Shown here one piece after another: positions 1 to 12,500 of a stretch of DNA of 64,000 bases (its first letter is position 1; every line of letters begins with the position of its first letter). Origin of the DNA: Cyclospora cayetanensis (lineage: Eukaryota; Apicomplexa; Conoidasida; Eucoccidiorida; Eimeriidae); assembly GCF_002999335.1 (NCBI RefSeq), contig NW_020312712.1, forward strand, positions 1 to 64,000, given 5' to 3'. The notes under the pieces are model-generated. The model ran no database searches. It was not told where the DNA came from and saw nothing but the letters and a program-made list of their open reading frames with translations. Made by a program: the position numbers and the translations under genes.

Positions 1-88
1 ACTAGCTTCTGCTCTCCGTTTTTTTTGGTGTTCTAGTGTTGCTCTTCCGTTCTTTCTGCCTGGTTGTTTGTTTTGTTGTCTGCTTCTT

Positions 89-144
89 TGTTGTGGAGCT
101 TGGGTTTGTGTGTGTGTTTGTGTTTGTGTGTTTGTTTTTGTGGT

Positions 145-182
<38 letters not shown>
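89..182. repeat. TG-rich simple repeat
   Basis: Alternating T and G with a few TTT interruptions, becoming a pure (TG)n run from about 148 to 182. The open frames across it are only periodic His-Thr or Cys-Val readings and are not genes. Confidence 0.9.
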
Positions 183-184
<2 letters not shown>

Positions 185-1913
185 GCTTTCCGGTAATTTT
201 ATGCAGTTGATTGCACGCACGTGATCTGCTCATTTGTACTGTTTTCCCGTTTCTGCCTGCATGGGGATTAGCGACAGAGAGGAAAGCCTTCCGCTGTCCT
301 GCACCCAGAGATTTGATGTACAGGTAAGGAGCATGAGGTTGCATGTTTTCTCGGATGGAGAGAAGATGTAGCGGGCTAGTTTGCACGAAAAAGACTTTCT
401 ACTCTACTTGTTACATTTGCCTAGGCAGTAGTGAGAGATAGATTATATGGCTTGTCTGTTATACCTTATTTACCCAAGAGTACTGTTGGCTAGACGCCGG
501 ACGAGGTGATGTTGCAAGCTTGTGCATCACATGCAATGGGCAGCTACTTGTGAATGCTCCGAGTACCTAGAGGGCACTGCAAGGCGCACCCTAGCTGTTT
601 CGCTCTCTCATGTGGGGGATTCCGAGGGTCTCCAGCAGGGTAAGGAGGAAGCACTACAGAGACCTCGGATGGAGATACATAGAGGCACTAGAATAAGTGC
701 TCACCCAGGTGAAGCAACGTTATGTACTGACAATCCGCCGTTGCTGCTGCAAAAAAGCATGTTGCCATTCGAAGCAAGCAATCGATACTTGATCAAATGT
801 TGCAACTGCATGAACTACCAATCTGGTGGGGCTTAGCTTGGCGTGCTCAAAAAACTGGGAACACTGGGCAACAGAATAGAACTCTGCATCGTTAGACTTG
901 CCGCATTAATATATACCAATAAACGTGTTGCACGAAGTTCAAAATTAGTATAATTTTTGTAGATTTGATCAACACAGAGTAACACCCACAGAACATCTGC
1001 GTAGCCCCATCCATTGGACTCTACAACTCTACTGCGTTTTATATCCTTACTCACCTATTCAGTTATGGAAGCTTTCCTTGATGGAAGTGCTACGAGCCTT
1101 GGCTGCGTCTCCGCGGTACACGTAGCGAAGTGGTCAGCTACTGCAGCCTGCTATTTGGTATCGCGTCTCTGGAAAAGAACGCTTTCTGCCTAGTTGAGCG
1201 GCGTGTTGCAGATAGAAGCGTTAGATCTGCCAGTTGTACTGCCATACAAAAGCTTATTAGTGCAAATAGTTAAAACTAGAAGGAAAAATCTCTATTTAGT
1301 CTAACGTGAATAACAATCCCAGCTATCCTACAGGGTTTGTCGGTTTCTCGCTCCCCGGGTGAGTCCTAGGTGCTCCTCCGGCAAGTGAAGGACACGGGGG
1401 CATCGCTATGCAAGTGACTTTCATCCCAGCCCCAGGGCAGAACCTAATCCCCAGCCTTTTATTCCTCGGAGGTCGGTTCTTAAACTTGAGTTTCTCCAAA
1501 TGTCAACTGCCTTTCAAACGTACCAGATGTCTGCTGCAGCTTGTGCTGTTGAGGTGGCTGACTGTTGGCGGGAATCTAGACTCTGGCTTACCGGCCAAGA
1601 AGCAGTTGCGGCCCACCGTTCAGCAGATAAAAGCCGTTTAAGACTAGGGGTTTTGAAGTGCAGCCTCAGGAACGACTGACCAAAAAGTGTTTGGCCAGCA
1701 AGAAGACCAGTTTACGTCCATTGGAGCTCCCCAGTGCTGCAGCTTTGAAAAAGCTACCAGCACAATATTTAAGCCGTTGAGGTATCTGATTCTGTTTTTT
1801 AATTGCAAAGGGCTTCTAGCGCCTCTGCAACCAACGGTTTTTTGGTGGATTTATCTCTCCCGTCACCTACACAGCGTTTAGTGTGCCTAGTGCGCGTTGC
1901 GAGTGTTGCAACA
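183..1913. other. no gene seen
   Basis: I find no open frame with protein-like composition and no recognisable splice pattern. The short frames here have composition expected by chance. The last 100 bases may be the 5' leader of the gene starting at 1914. Confidence 0.5.
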
Positions 1914-4900
1914 ATGGTGCGCCACGGGAGTTCCCCAGAGCATGGCGGTTTCAGCGTCAAGACAGGAACGCCTGAGGATGGTGCCAGAACGGATGCTGGC
2001 ACTCCCGTTGGGTTTCAGGACAGTTTTCCCCTCGGCTTTGACAATGCAACAGGAGTTGATGATCGGTACAATATGGTGGTCGTGTCCTACCCAGATACAA
2101 GTCAGAGCGCGTCATCCAGCACCCGCCGGCGGAAGCGGGAGCAGGATAGTTTAAGAGGGTCGTGGACCAAGCACATAGGCGTCATTGCTGCACTTGCAGC
2201 TCTTGCATTACTGGCCAGCTCGAGACAAGGCGGTATCCCGGAGCTAGTGCGACGCGTTAGTCGAGGAACAAGAAGTTTCTATGGTGCGTAATGACATATA
2301 ATAGCGTGTCGAGCTTTTGAAGCGGTGTGTGAACAGCACTCAAGGCTGCTGTAAAGTACACAGCCATTTGTCTTACAGGCCCAGGGGTTCGATTCTTTGC
2401 ACACCAGGGGTACCGCCGTCGGCTCCTTGGGTTGTTCAGCCTCATATTTTGCATAACATTCTGTTCCGCACTGCGCGTTTAGAGGAGCTTGCGCCGAAGT
2501 CGAGTTGGGGCGACCCACTTCACGTTCCTGGATCTCCAAGGAGGCCACGTAAGCCGGAGTAACCCCCCCACCAAGTGCTGTAGGTCCCATGTTGCAGACG
2601 GAGGGTTTGTCCTCAGAGCGAATATCTCCTCTGGATTTTCAGTGGGGGCGGGGGACGCTATCAGATGTTTGTTCTCGACCGCAGGAACTTCCACTTTCAT
2701 GGCCAGTTGGTAAGCCGACTGCAGGGGAAGCACCTTCCCTCTCGTGATGCGCGTGCTTCCGTTTCGTATGGAGACGTTGCAGGTGTTGAGCAGCAAGCAT
2801 ATGGATATTCAACTACAGAGGGGGGCCGAGAGCGCCTCACGCCAACGCAGCTTCAAGAAGAATTTGCAAAGAAGGCAGAAACCGCGCGCGCACCCGCAGG
2901 AGCGCCTCCTCCATATGGACGTGCAGATGGGGTGCAACGTGGGGACCGACCCGAAAAAGTTCCTAGTGAGGAGACATTCAAACCTGAAAAGGATAGCGAC
3001 CGTGCGCGCGGGGGCCTACCCGAGAGGCCTCCTTCCCAACCAAAGGAGACTCCACCTCGACCTACAGAACCGGCTGTCTCAGTTAAACCTCAATCACCGC
3101 CAGTGGAGGAAGCGAAAGCGCGTGCACCCGAAATCAAGCCCCCGGCTGAGGTAATAATAGGCTCTTCACTGTCCTCTCGGTGTATGGACAACTGCACACC
3201 AGCGGCGTGGCTGCTGCCGACCTCTCTGATGCATCAGCGGTCCTGATGCTTGCAGGGACCGCTGCATGGAGTACTTGTGGGTAGCGTTGGGTGGAAGGTT
3301 ACTCGTGACTTTATGATGGATGCACGATTGCGTTGACCTGCTGCATGTGCAATCTGCAGAAGGCGCCCGCACTTATCTCCTTGTTGAAGGCGCGAAAATT
3401 CTCCAGGCCCTTTGTTGTTGGTGTAGATGAGTTCAACCGTACGTACACTGCTATTGTGCCATTCTTCTCTCACCTGCGGGGCACCGCCGCTCGAAAGGCC
3501 GTATTTTTGAACGTCAGGTTTTTCGTATGTGCTCTATACGCGTAACTCGCAGAGTATTCAGACCTACTTACGACAGGCCATCCAGATGATATACTCGAGC
3601 TACGGGGCGCGCTCCTTTACAGGTAAGCTCAAGCGCACATTTCGAAGAATCTCCAAGACCGTGGCCTGCGCCTACTTGCACGCTACACCGCTTATGCAGT
3701 GGCTTCGCAGCTGACCGCGCGCCTGTCGCGGCGTGCGCAACTATCGCTAGGCATTATATCGAGTCACAGGACAATCCCTGAGCATATTCTGTAGCTCGTG
3801 GTTGTCTGCCAACAACGCTAGTACGGTTGCACTTGCTGCAACGACTGAGGGTGTGTTGGGGTTTGTGGTCATGTGATTCTTTTTGCATTAGGGCGCATCT
3901 AATAGATTTCCTCCCGGGTCGGGATCTGGATGCTTCAGTGCTGCATATTTACACCGAGATGGTCAAGGTATGACAGGGTCACTTTACAGGATAAGGCTGT
4001 AGTCGACTTGTCCTGAGGCGGGAGATTATTTTCAAGGCTTCCTTGTCATTATCCCAGAAGTTTGAGTCTGCATCTATCGGCGTGTCTGCTGTGCGACTGG
4101 CTGCAGAAACACATTGAAAAGCGTGTCAAGCAGGAGTTGTAAGCCTTCCTGGGAAATTTGGGTGACTGCACGTCTGAGGCTTTCTGTTTTCTTCATGAGC
4201 ACCTGGACTCTCCTATAGTGCTAGCGAACACTGTTTGTATGGCTTTCAGCCAATTGGTTTGCAGGTGGCTTAATGGGCCAAGTTCCGTCTGCTTTGCTTG
4301 TGTACAGACAAAAACCTGTAGCATTTATCAGCCCCGTTGAAATCGCTTCAAAGTGGTCATTGTACTTCTCTGATAGGAAGGCTCCAGAACTAGAGCAGGT
4401 AAGCTGTCTTAGAGAAGGGTGTTCTACGTGTGTGTTAGTTAATGAATCAAGTGTGCACCATATGCTGTCACTAGACTCCTGATTACCCATCTCAGAGGCG
4501 TTATTCACGTTACTTCGTGGTGCTCGTGGTCATCCACTCTTCCTCACCCTTCTCTGCATAGTTCGAAGAAGTGCTCATTCGTTCATATCTGTAGGGACTC
4601 ATCACGAAATGCCAACAAGCCCCCAAGGTGATGTTCGCCATGCCAGTACCATTGTGGAATCACGAAGAAAATAAGTATCCCAGGGCCACTGGGCATTTCC
4701 TTCTTGTCGTCATCGACCGCGAGTGAGTAGTGGCTGTAGTGTAGCTGCACGCATATTTGAGCTCCTTGGGTCCCACTTATGTGCAATTCGGACTCTTCGG
4801 GGAATCGGCCAGTTTCTGATGCCTTCAGGAGCTAAATACCTGCCGATATTCAGTGTATCTGCACCCTTATACCTTGGTGGAATGGCAACATTTACTGTCC

Positions 4901-5563
4901 AGATATGAGTGACGGAGTCAGGCACACTTGTGCGACTAGTCATAATTACTATCCTTCGCAGAGTGTTGTACTCAGGCACCAGGCTCTATTCATTGTAGAC
5001 AGTTTACCCCACAACAAAAAATACTACGAGCCAATATATAATTTCTTACAGCATATTGCTGAACAGCTGCACGATCCGTCTGGTATGCGACCACTTGCTC
5101 TTTGGTTTCCTTCAGAATTTCACTGGTGGGCGGCTAGGGATGAGGTTGCTTTTCCAATGCTGAGCGTACATTGAGTTCATTTGTGATGCTGTGTTACACA
5201 TGTGTTACACGCTTTGTGGTGAAATATTCAGAGGGCCCCTTCCAAGGCTACAAAGTCTCCGCAGACGGCCCGGAGGTCAGCCCGATCTTGCTGCTTTGTA
5301 GCATGTCGTTTGACAGCGCGTGATGTCATACTCTGAGGTCATGGGTGCCTTGGTTGCTCTTGAGGATTGCGTGTGTTGGACTGCAGCCAGGTTTCCCTTT
5401 GCAGATAGAAGCTTATGGGCCGGCCAACAATGTGGTGAATCAAGGCTTTTTCGAGCAGTCTTTCCCAGCTGTAGTCGTTCCTTTTAATGTCGACATTACG
5501 CCTGATGTGCTGGTTCATAGTTACCTGTCATGGGGCGAGTCCTTCTGGTGTTGCTATGAGTAG
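1914..5563 (+). CDS. Membrane-anchored Ulp1/C48 cysteine-peptidase-like protein (multi-exon)
   Basis: Ulp1/SENP (C48) enzymes cleave SUMO-like proteins. The first exon is 1914-2283; its ATG leads into a soluble stretch and one membrane segment (IGVIAALAALALLAS). A proline-rich exon ends at 3150 (PPAE before GTAATA). Phase-matched exons follow: 3360-3438, joined to 3518-3622 to give GVDEFNRFSYVLYTRN. Further exons lie near 3892-3968 (AHLIDFLPGRDLDASVLHIY), 4266-4398, 4595-4722 and 4963-5084. The last two carry the C48 signs: GHFLLVVIDR resembles the His-containing HWxLxVID strand, and ALFIVDSLP the catalytic Asp strand. I could not find a clear DCG Cys motif; the nearest is EDCVC near 5370, and the C-terminal exons are uncertain. 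The coding frame after 3622 needs a shift I cannot explain with a normal intron. The family call is moderate; activity is unproven. Confidence 0.5.
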
Positions 5564-8500
5564 GAGGCACTTCAGAGTGCCTGTGGTGTCTTTTGCTTGG
5601 AGAACATGCTATGCATCGCGGAAGGCCGAAGACCAAACTACAGCACTGAGGATGCCTTGTTGTTAAGGAGAAGAATGGTGAGCTTTTTGAGGCCTTGATT
5701 TTATCCATCGTTCCCACGAAAATCATGACCAAGGCCTTTGTTACACGTTTCTTTCCGTCATGTATTGGCCGGTTTTACAGTAGAAGGAGTAGACCCTGAT
5801 TTCTTGACGTGTTGTAGTATCCGCAGAACTGAAATCTTGGAAGTATTGGCTAGTAGTAGTTTTACGGATTCATCTGACTCAGAATAGCGGTAATACCACT
5901 TGATAGCGTTTTCTGTGTCAAATATCTCAGTTTCTTGAGCTATTTCAAGGTCTTTGGGATCGCCCGCTTGATGACGGAGAGTCGCGCGACAGTTTGGATC
6001 AGAGTTCTGCCGCAGTTAAAGTAATTACACAGGCTGAGCCAAATGAATCGTAACGCAGCATCATGAAATAATGCGTCGAATTTCTGCCTTGGTTGTGAGC
6101 GGTTTTCCCCAGTAAGTAAACTTGCATAGTATTAGGCGGTTCTCAAAAGTTTCACTATTTGATACGAACCAGGGCTGCCCGGTTTACCGAGGCAATGTGT
6201 ATAAGCTCGTAGCCCTGTTGACTACGTTGAACTGGAAAGGTTAAGCTTGATTATATTTGCTCCGTATATGGTGAAGCACACGGTCGCGTCCGTGCATCGT
6301 GGTAGTTTGTTTTGCAGTAGACCGATGAAGCCCTTTGGTGAAGTCGCATTTTCAGAATATTCTCAAAACGACATGTTCTTTAATTCAGTGGCGTATACTG
6401 ATATGCAATCCACGTAAAGTAAGCCTTTCCCCCCCGTATTACTGTGCACTTACGACGCCCCAGTACCTTTCCCAGGTACCTCAGATGTACTTAGGTAGGT
6501 CTACCTCCAAGAGTCACAAATCCGTAACATATAAACTTGGCTACAAACGCAGACTTGACATTTGCCCAGGTACCAGGTACTTAGCATACCATGGCCCTCC
6601 AACTCTCGGCAACAGAGTGTAGAGAAAGCTCTGAAGAGCTCAAAAGTAGTTGCGCAAGCACTATTTGTTACTCCTGTTAGTCCTTCATTCTAAGGATAGG
6701 GATCGTTAGAATATCTTGCACGTACCTAAGAGTCCAATTATTATATTCTTAGCGAGTGGTGGTCCTCCCATGCAGGCTGCATGTGCATGCATCGCTGCGA
6801 CTGTGCTGGGACAGTGGAGCAACACGTGAAAATCAATCAATGAATGGGGAGCGATTGGCACTATGCAGCATGGATCAGTCAACCATGTTTGAACGTGCAT
6901 CCTTTAAATGATTCTTCCAGATGTTTTAAGGCGTGCACGCCTCGTAGGATGTTGGATTCCACTGGACCGAATTTGGTGTTCCAAGGATTCACTTCAGTCA
7001 CCTAGAGTTTTGCTATACGACGACAAGTGCGCGTAGTTGCCACATTAGCGAATTCATTATTTTTGCAGTAAGCCGATATTGTCAAATGGCGGAAAAAACC
7101 TTTTAGCGCTGAAGGTATGTCCAAGAGGCGTGAAAGCTGGTGCTGCACACCTTGTCCGCCCAACGTGTTGCAAATTTCGTCCCGCCTCCGATCCAATGTT
7201 GAATGCATTTGAAAGGGCCGCTGGACAATAGCGCAAAGGTTACTCATTTGCATAATACCAGAAGTATAGTCCTGCGCCCAAGCAGGGTTCCGAATGCCAA
7301 TCAGTAGAGTGATACTCCATTATCCTCGCACGTTGAGCAGGCTTAGGTCATACTTAATGGCAATACTTTGCTGCGCATGGCTTGTGTAACAGTATGATTT
7401 CAATAGTCGTTTATATGCCAGAATTTCCAGCAAGTTGTGGGGCAGACGTTGTCTGTACAGTCCTGCGTAGTGTCTGTTTCCTGCAGAATTGACCAGAGAA
7501 GCCGTGCTTTTCAAGGAAAAACTGGTCCCGGGCTTGTTGGCTTTGGAGTGGCTATTTGAGACTCTGCAGTAACCGTCCGTGACAAGATTGGTATACAACC
7601 ACTTAGTTTTAACTGCTGGGCACAGGTGGTGCAGGATAGTTCCGTATGTAGCTAATCTGCTCTAGCCCAGCCGCTGCAGGCCTCGTGTGCCCTTTGCTCT
7701 CCTCTTTTTATGCGACCCATCGTATTGCATGCACTCTCCTTTTCTGATTTCCCCACATTTTCCTGCTATCCGTTATATCTAATTTGGTGTTGATATGTCT
7801 CCGTCGCTGCGCCTCGTAAGCCTACCTGTTTCGTCGGTTTTAGATGCATGTTCTTCGCCAGTAGAGGCCATTCCTTCAATTTTACCGCTTCTTTCGCTTT
7901 GGCGGATTTACAGCTTTTGTAATCCCCTAGAAATGAACTTGCTTTTTTCACATTTCTTTCCCTAATCTGAAGTTCTGCGTGTGCCGCTAGATATCACTCC
8001 GCCTTGCGTCCTCTACACAACCGCTGCTTTTCCTTTTTCCGGAAGACTCGCGGCTAAGTGTCTCCTCTTTGATCTACCTGTGCCTCCAAGACAACAATCT
8101 ACACAGACTGACTAGGCTCATTCGTCCGCCTACTGTCTAGAGTGCAAGAAAGGAAAATGAAAGAAACGGAAGAGGTAGGCCCACGTCGGTTTGCAATACC
8201 ACTGCACCACCTTATGGTGGTGGAGTACCCGTGGCTCTGGCTGCCCAACGAACATGCTCTCTTCAATCAGACAGGCAGCAACTAAGCGTATCATCTCCCC
8301 CTGATATCCCCACGGTGCTGCTGTCGCTGCGGATGCTAATGCTATAGGGGATGCTGTTCTACCCACTGACGGCGGAGTTGCTGCATGCACCTTTGAACAA
8401 CAAAAGCAAGCAGCGCTGCCAAGAGGCGCCGGTAATTTGGCACTGCAGGCAGGGCGCTGCAGCGGTGCGGGACAGCCCAGTTGTCTTTGAGGAGCAGAGA

Positions 8501-9527
8501 GCCAATGGTGTCGGAAGCCCATAGGAACCCTCACTAAACCTCAGCTGCTGATTTTGCTCGTTCCTGTACGAGAGCCCGCTGTGAATTTCGCCTTCAAGTT
8601 ACTGCAGAGGAGTGTATTGCTGAGTTATGGACTAGTAGGACAGCACTGTGTTGTTGCTAGTACACAGCCGCTGCTGTTGTAAACAGATACTGCTGATGAT
8701 GCCGAATAGTCTTCACACTATAAAGAAATGCTCAATTATGCAAAAGCTGCTACAGCTACATGTAATATTACGTGCATGCAATGTGCAACATTGGATACGT
8801 GCACGAGAAGCCACAGAAGCGCAAGTGGCCAAAGAGGACCAGCCGACCCCAGCTAGCCAAACAGCTAGCCAAAGAATATGTATGAAGCCCTACAAGAAGG
8901 CGAACAGGCTGCAGAAATTCGCTGGAAACAGTCAATCCCAGCCCGTATACGTTAGCGGTTGTCAGGTACTCCCTGATGCTGCAGCTCTTATTGATACTGC
9001 AGCAGCTGCTGTCATCGCATCCCCTGCGCAATCCCTGGTGGACACACCAGAGAGGCACAACGGCAAGTACTTGAGGTCCCGCCTCTCAGTCTTGTCCTTG
9101 CTGTGCCTCTGTCTTTCCTGCCCTCGTCTGACTCCTCCCACACAAACTCCTGCTAGAAGCACGTTGTAGCGATTCTCTCCCTAGGCCTAATCAAGAGACC
9201 TTACAGCTCTGCTGATGCTGCTACTTTTGTTTCCAGGTGCCGATACTCTTGTAGTCCGCACACTTGTTCCCTACTCCATTGCGATTAGGGGAGGCAGCAG
9301 CCGTATCGCTGCCGCCTTGATGCACTTTGCCCTCTGTGTTGGTTCCTGTCATTGCAAACGAAGCGGAGCTTGCTCGCTTCAAAGTCCCTCCACGGTACAG
9401 CGGCTACTGCGCGATGCTGTTGGCCACTGGAAAAAAGCCGCTATAGAGCTGCTCTTTGGACGGGACTGGTGCAGTGCTTACGGTCGTGCTATTAGCCCTG
9501 TTGGTATCGCTCCTCTTGCGAGCTCAT
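5564..9527. other. no convincing gene
   Basis: About 4 kb of mixed composition, lower in GC than the right half of the window, with only short frames. Candidates at 7320-7598 (-), 8130-8534 (-) and 8648-9169 (+) have no motif I recognise and no supporting splice pattern. Part of it may be the 3' flank of the genes on either side. Confidence 0.4.
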
Positions 9528-12500
9528 TCAGTTCAGTATCGCCAGGCATTGCATGCGCTGCATTTGCATGCCGCCATCTTGTTGTTGCTCCCCCGTTGTA
9601 AAGAGCTCTTCAGGCGCCACATCTGGCAAGAACAGTGGTGGTTTTCTCTGCTCCTGTGGCTGTTGATGCTGTTGCCGCTGCCGCATAAACTGTTGTTGCT
9701 GCATTTCAGAATTCGAGATCTGCATCGGACGATGATACTGTTGGTGCTCCCAACCACGCAAAGGAGAGAGGCTAACGGGATCTGTCGATCCACGCAACCT
9801 GGCCCCATTCTGCTGCTGCAGCTGCTGCCGCAGCTGGTACTGCTGTTGCTGCAGGTGCTGTTGCTGCAGCTGCTGCTGCTGCAGCTGCTGTTGCTGCAGC
9901 TGCTGTTGATGCTCCCCCATAATCCTATGCATACTCTGGTGATATCTAGCTGGCTGTTGCTCCAGTTGAAGCTGCTGCTGAAGCAACAGAGCATTTTGTG
10001 GTTTCAGTTGCTGGTACTGCTGCTGAGGCGCAGTTTGCATGTCTTCCGGGCCCCACACCGCATGTGTATCTCCCTGCAGCACATTGCAGATAGCTGGTAC
10101 TTTAGCGGCATGCGAGCCAGGTTGTCTCTCCCCGAATGGCAGTGCCAAAAACTCGGAAAGCCGCCGCTCAGCACACACACACGGGAAAGGCACGGCACGA
10201 ACACGCGCTGAAACTGGTGCAGCTGAAGAGAAACACACCTGCTGTAGCGACAAGGCCTCGACCAGAGCACCTGGTGCCCAAAGATGTTGTGACTGGTGAT
10301 GAGGGGGGGGCAATCTCCTCTTGAACTCCGGCAGTGGAGCTGAGGAGGCCAAGCCAGGAAGCAAGCAGCCATGCTCGCCGTAAATAGCACTTCGAGGTGG
10401 CTGCTGCCGTTGCGGCTCATGCTGCTGCTGCAGCTGCTGCCGTTGCTGCTCATGCTGCTGCTGCAGCTGCTGCCGGTCGCTGTGCTCTTGCTGCGGCTCA
10501 CTAGACTCAAGGACCATTGATGCTGGTACACTGTGTGCAAAAGGAGTCAAGTGGCGATGTTGCCAGTCGTAGCCAGGTGGCAGTGATACACCAGACCCTG
10601 CTGCAGCCAGAGCCTCCACCTCCATAGCTCCTTGAATTTGCTGCCGTTGCTGCTGATGCTGTTGCAATTTTCGCAGGTTTTGCAAGTGCTGCGTTTGTTG
10701 CTGTTGTTGCGTTTGGTGGTGCACTGGGCGCACATCCATCCACACTCCTTGAGCCAGATGTAGCAAATCAGTCCCTGCTTCACTTCCTTGCAGCTGCTGT
10801 TGTTGTGGACATAGGAACTGCTCCTCAGCTGTCGAAGTGCCAGAAAAAAGCAGCAGCTGATCTTGCTGCTGCAGTTGTGGCCTTGCTGTGGGTCTTTGCT
10901 TCTGCAGCTGCTGCGAAGGAGCACGTCCTCCCATAGAAACAGCAGTAGCGTCGAGAACGGAGCTTGCCTCAGTGTTTCCTGCAGACGCTGTGTTGACTGC
11001 AGCTGTACGTAAGGAAAGCTCGCGCTCGTCCACTGGCCCCTGATATCCAGTCGATGCGGCTAGCTGTAAGGATATCTTGGGCTGCTGCTGCGCCACTTGT
11101 TGCTGCGCTAGTTGCTGCTGCGCCACTTGTTGCTGCGCTAGTTGCTGCTGCGCCACTTGTTGCTGCGCTAGTTGCTGCTGCGCCACTCGAGCCAGCTGCC
11201 CCTTCCTCTGCTGATGTCTGCTTGTGCGCACGGTTTTTGATGCCGATTGCTGCTGGATCGCCCGGGAGCTCTGCTTTGGATCCTGCCCGTCGCCATACAG
11301 CCGAGATTGCTGTTGCTGATGTTGCAACTCGGAGGACGGATCCAAACCGAGCAAACTCATCTGCTGCAGCACAGCCTGCTGACGGGCATCCGTCTTCGGC
11401 TGCGCAGCCTCCAGCTGAGCGTTGCTCGCAACCTCCTGGTCGCCTCCAGCAGCAGCTGTACCCGAAGCGACAGAATCCGAATCCTCTTCGGCAGCCTCCA
11501 CTGCTGGCTGCGTTCGCGGTTCTCCGTTCACCCACAGTGGAACGCCCAAGCGACCAAGAGACTCCAAAAGGTAGGCTCTTTTTGCGAGTGGCTTGCGCTC
11601 AATGTGCGCAATAACGCACGTTTCGGTGAGCTTCTTTTGCTGGTCTCGAGCAGACGAGACTCCGCTGCGGAGATGCGCCTCCCAAACATCCGGAAGCAGC
11701 TGCGGGGCTATGCAGTGGCGACAGAGGACTCCGGAGGGTGTCTGGAGAATAGGCCTTGTGCCAATACTGTAGCGACGGAAGCGGGGATCGATCTGCACAA
11801 ATGGCAGCCAGCCACACGGCAATTTCCGCAAGACAGATCTACAGCCAGCACGGCGGGTGGATGAGGGCAAAGTAGTGTATGTGTATGTGTGTGTGTATGT
11901 GTGTGTGTGTTTGTGTGTGTGTGTGTTTGTGTGTGTGTGTTTGTGTGTGTGTGTCTGTGTGTATGTGTTTGTGTGTGTGTGTCTGTGTGTATGTGTTTGT
12001 GTATGTGTGTATGTGTGTGTGTGTTTGTGTGTATGCGTGTTTGTATGTGTGTATGTTTCGGTGTTTGTGTATGTGTGTATGTGTGTGTATGTGTGTATGT
12101 GTGCATGTGCGTGTGTGTGTTTGTGTGTATGTGTGTTTGTGTGTGTTTGTGTATGTGTGTATGTGTGTGTGTGTGTATGTGTGTATGTGTGTGTGTGTGT
12201 TTGTGTATGTGTGTATGTGTATGTGTGTGTGTATGTGTATGTGTGTGTATGTGTGTATATGTGTTTGTGTATGTGTGTATGTGTGTGTGTGTTTGTTTGT
12301 GTGTATGTGTGTATGTGTGTTTGTGTGCATGATTTAAAACAATTTTATGACCCAGTTTTGGGTCCTCTCGCCCCTAGCATTCCAATAGGGGCAAGAGGGT
12401 TTCCCTGCAGGAAAATCATTCGCTCTTGAAAATTGCCTGCCTCCCATGTCTACAGTAGGGAGATGGAGCATTCAAGGAAGTGTGTTCAGTCGAGTACCTC

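Noticed and set aside
2376..2405. GGGTTCGATTC resembling a tRNA T loop
   Set aside because: The flanking bases do not pair as a T stem and no upstream D or anticodon arm is seen.
10969..11614. Ala-rich plus and minus frames of nearly 190 codons
   Set aside because: Shadow frames of the Gln-rich exon; the 30-bp repeat keeps all frames open.
11839..12429. Six overlapping long frames on both strands across the TG array
   Set aside because: They are periodic readings of a dinucleotide repeat (His-Thr or Cys-Val) and sit inside a predicted intron.
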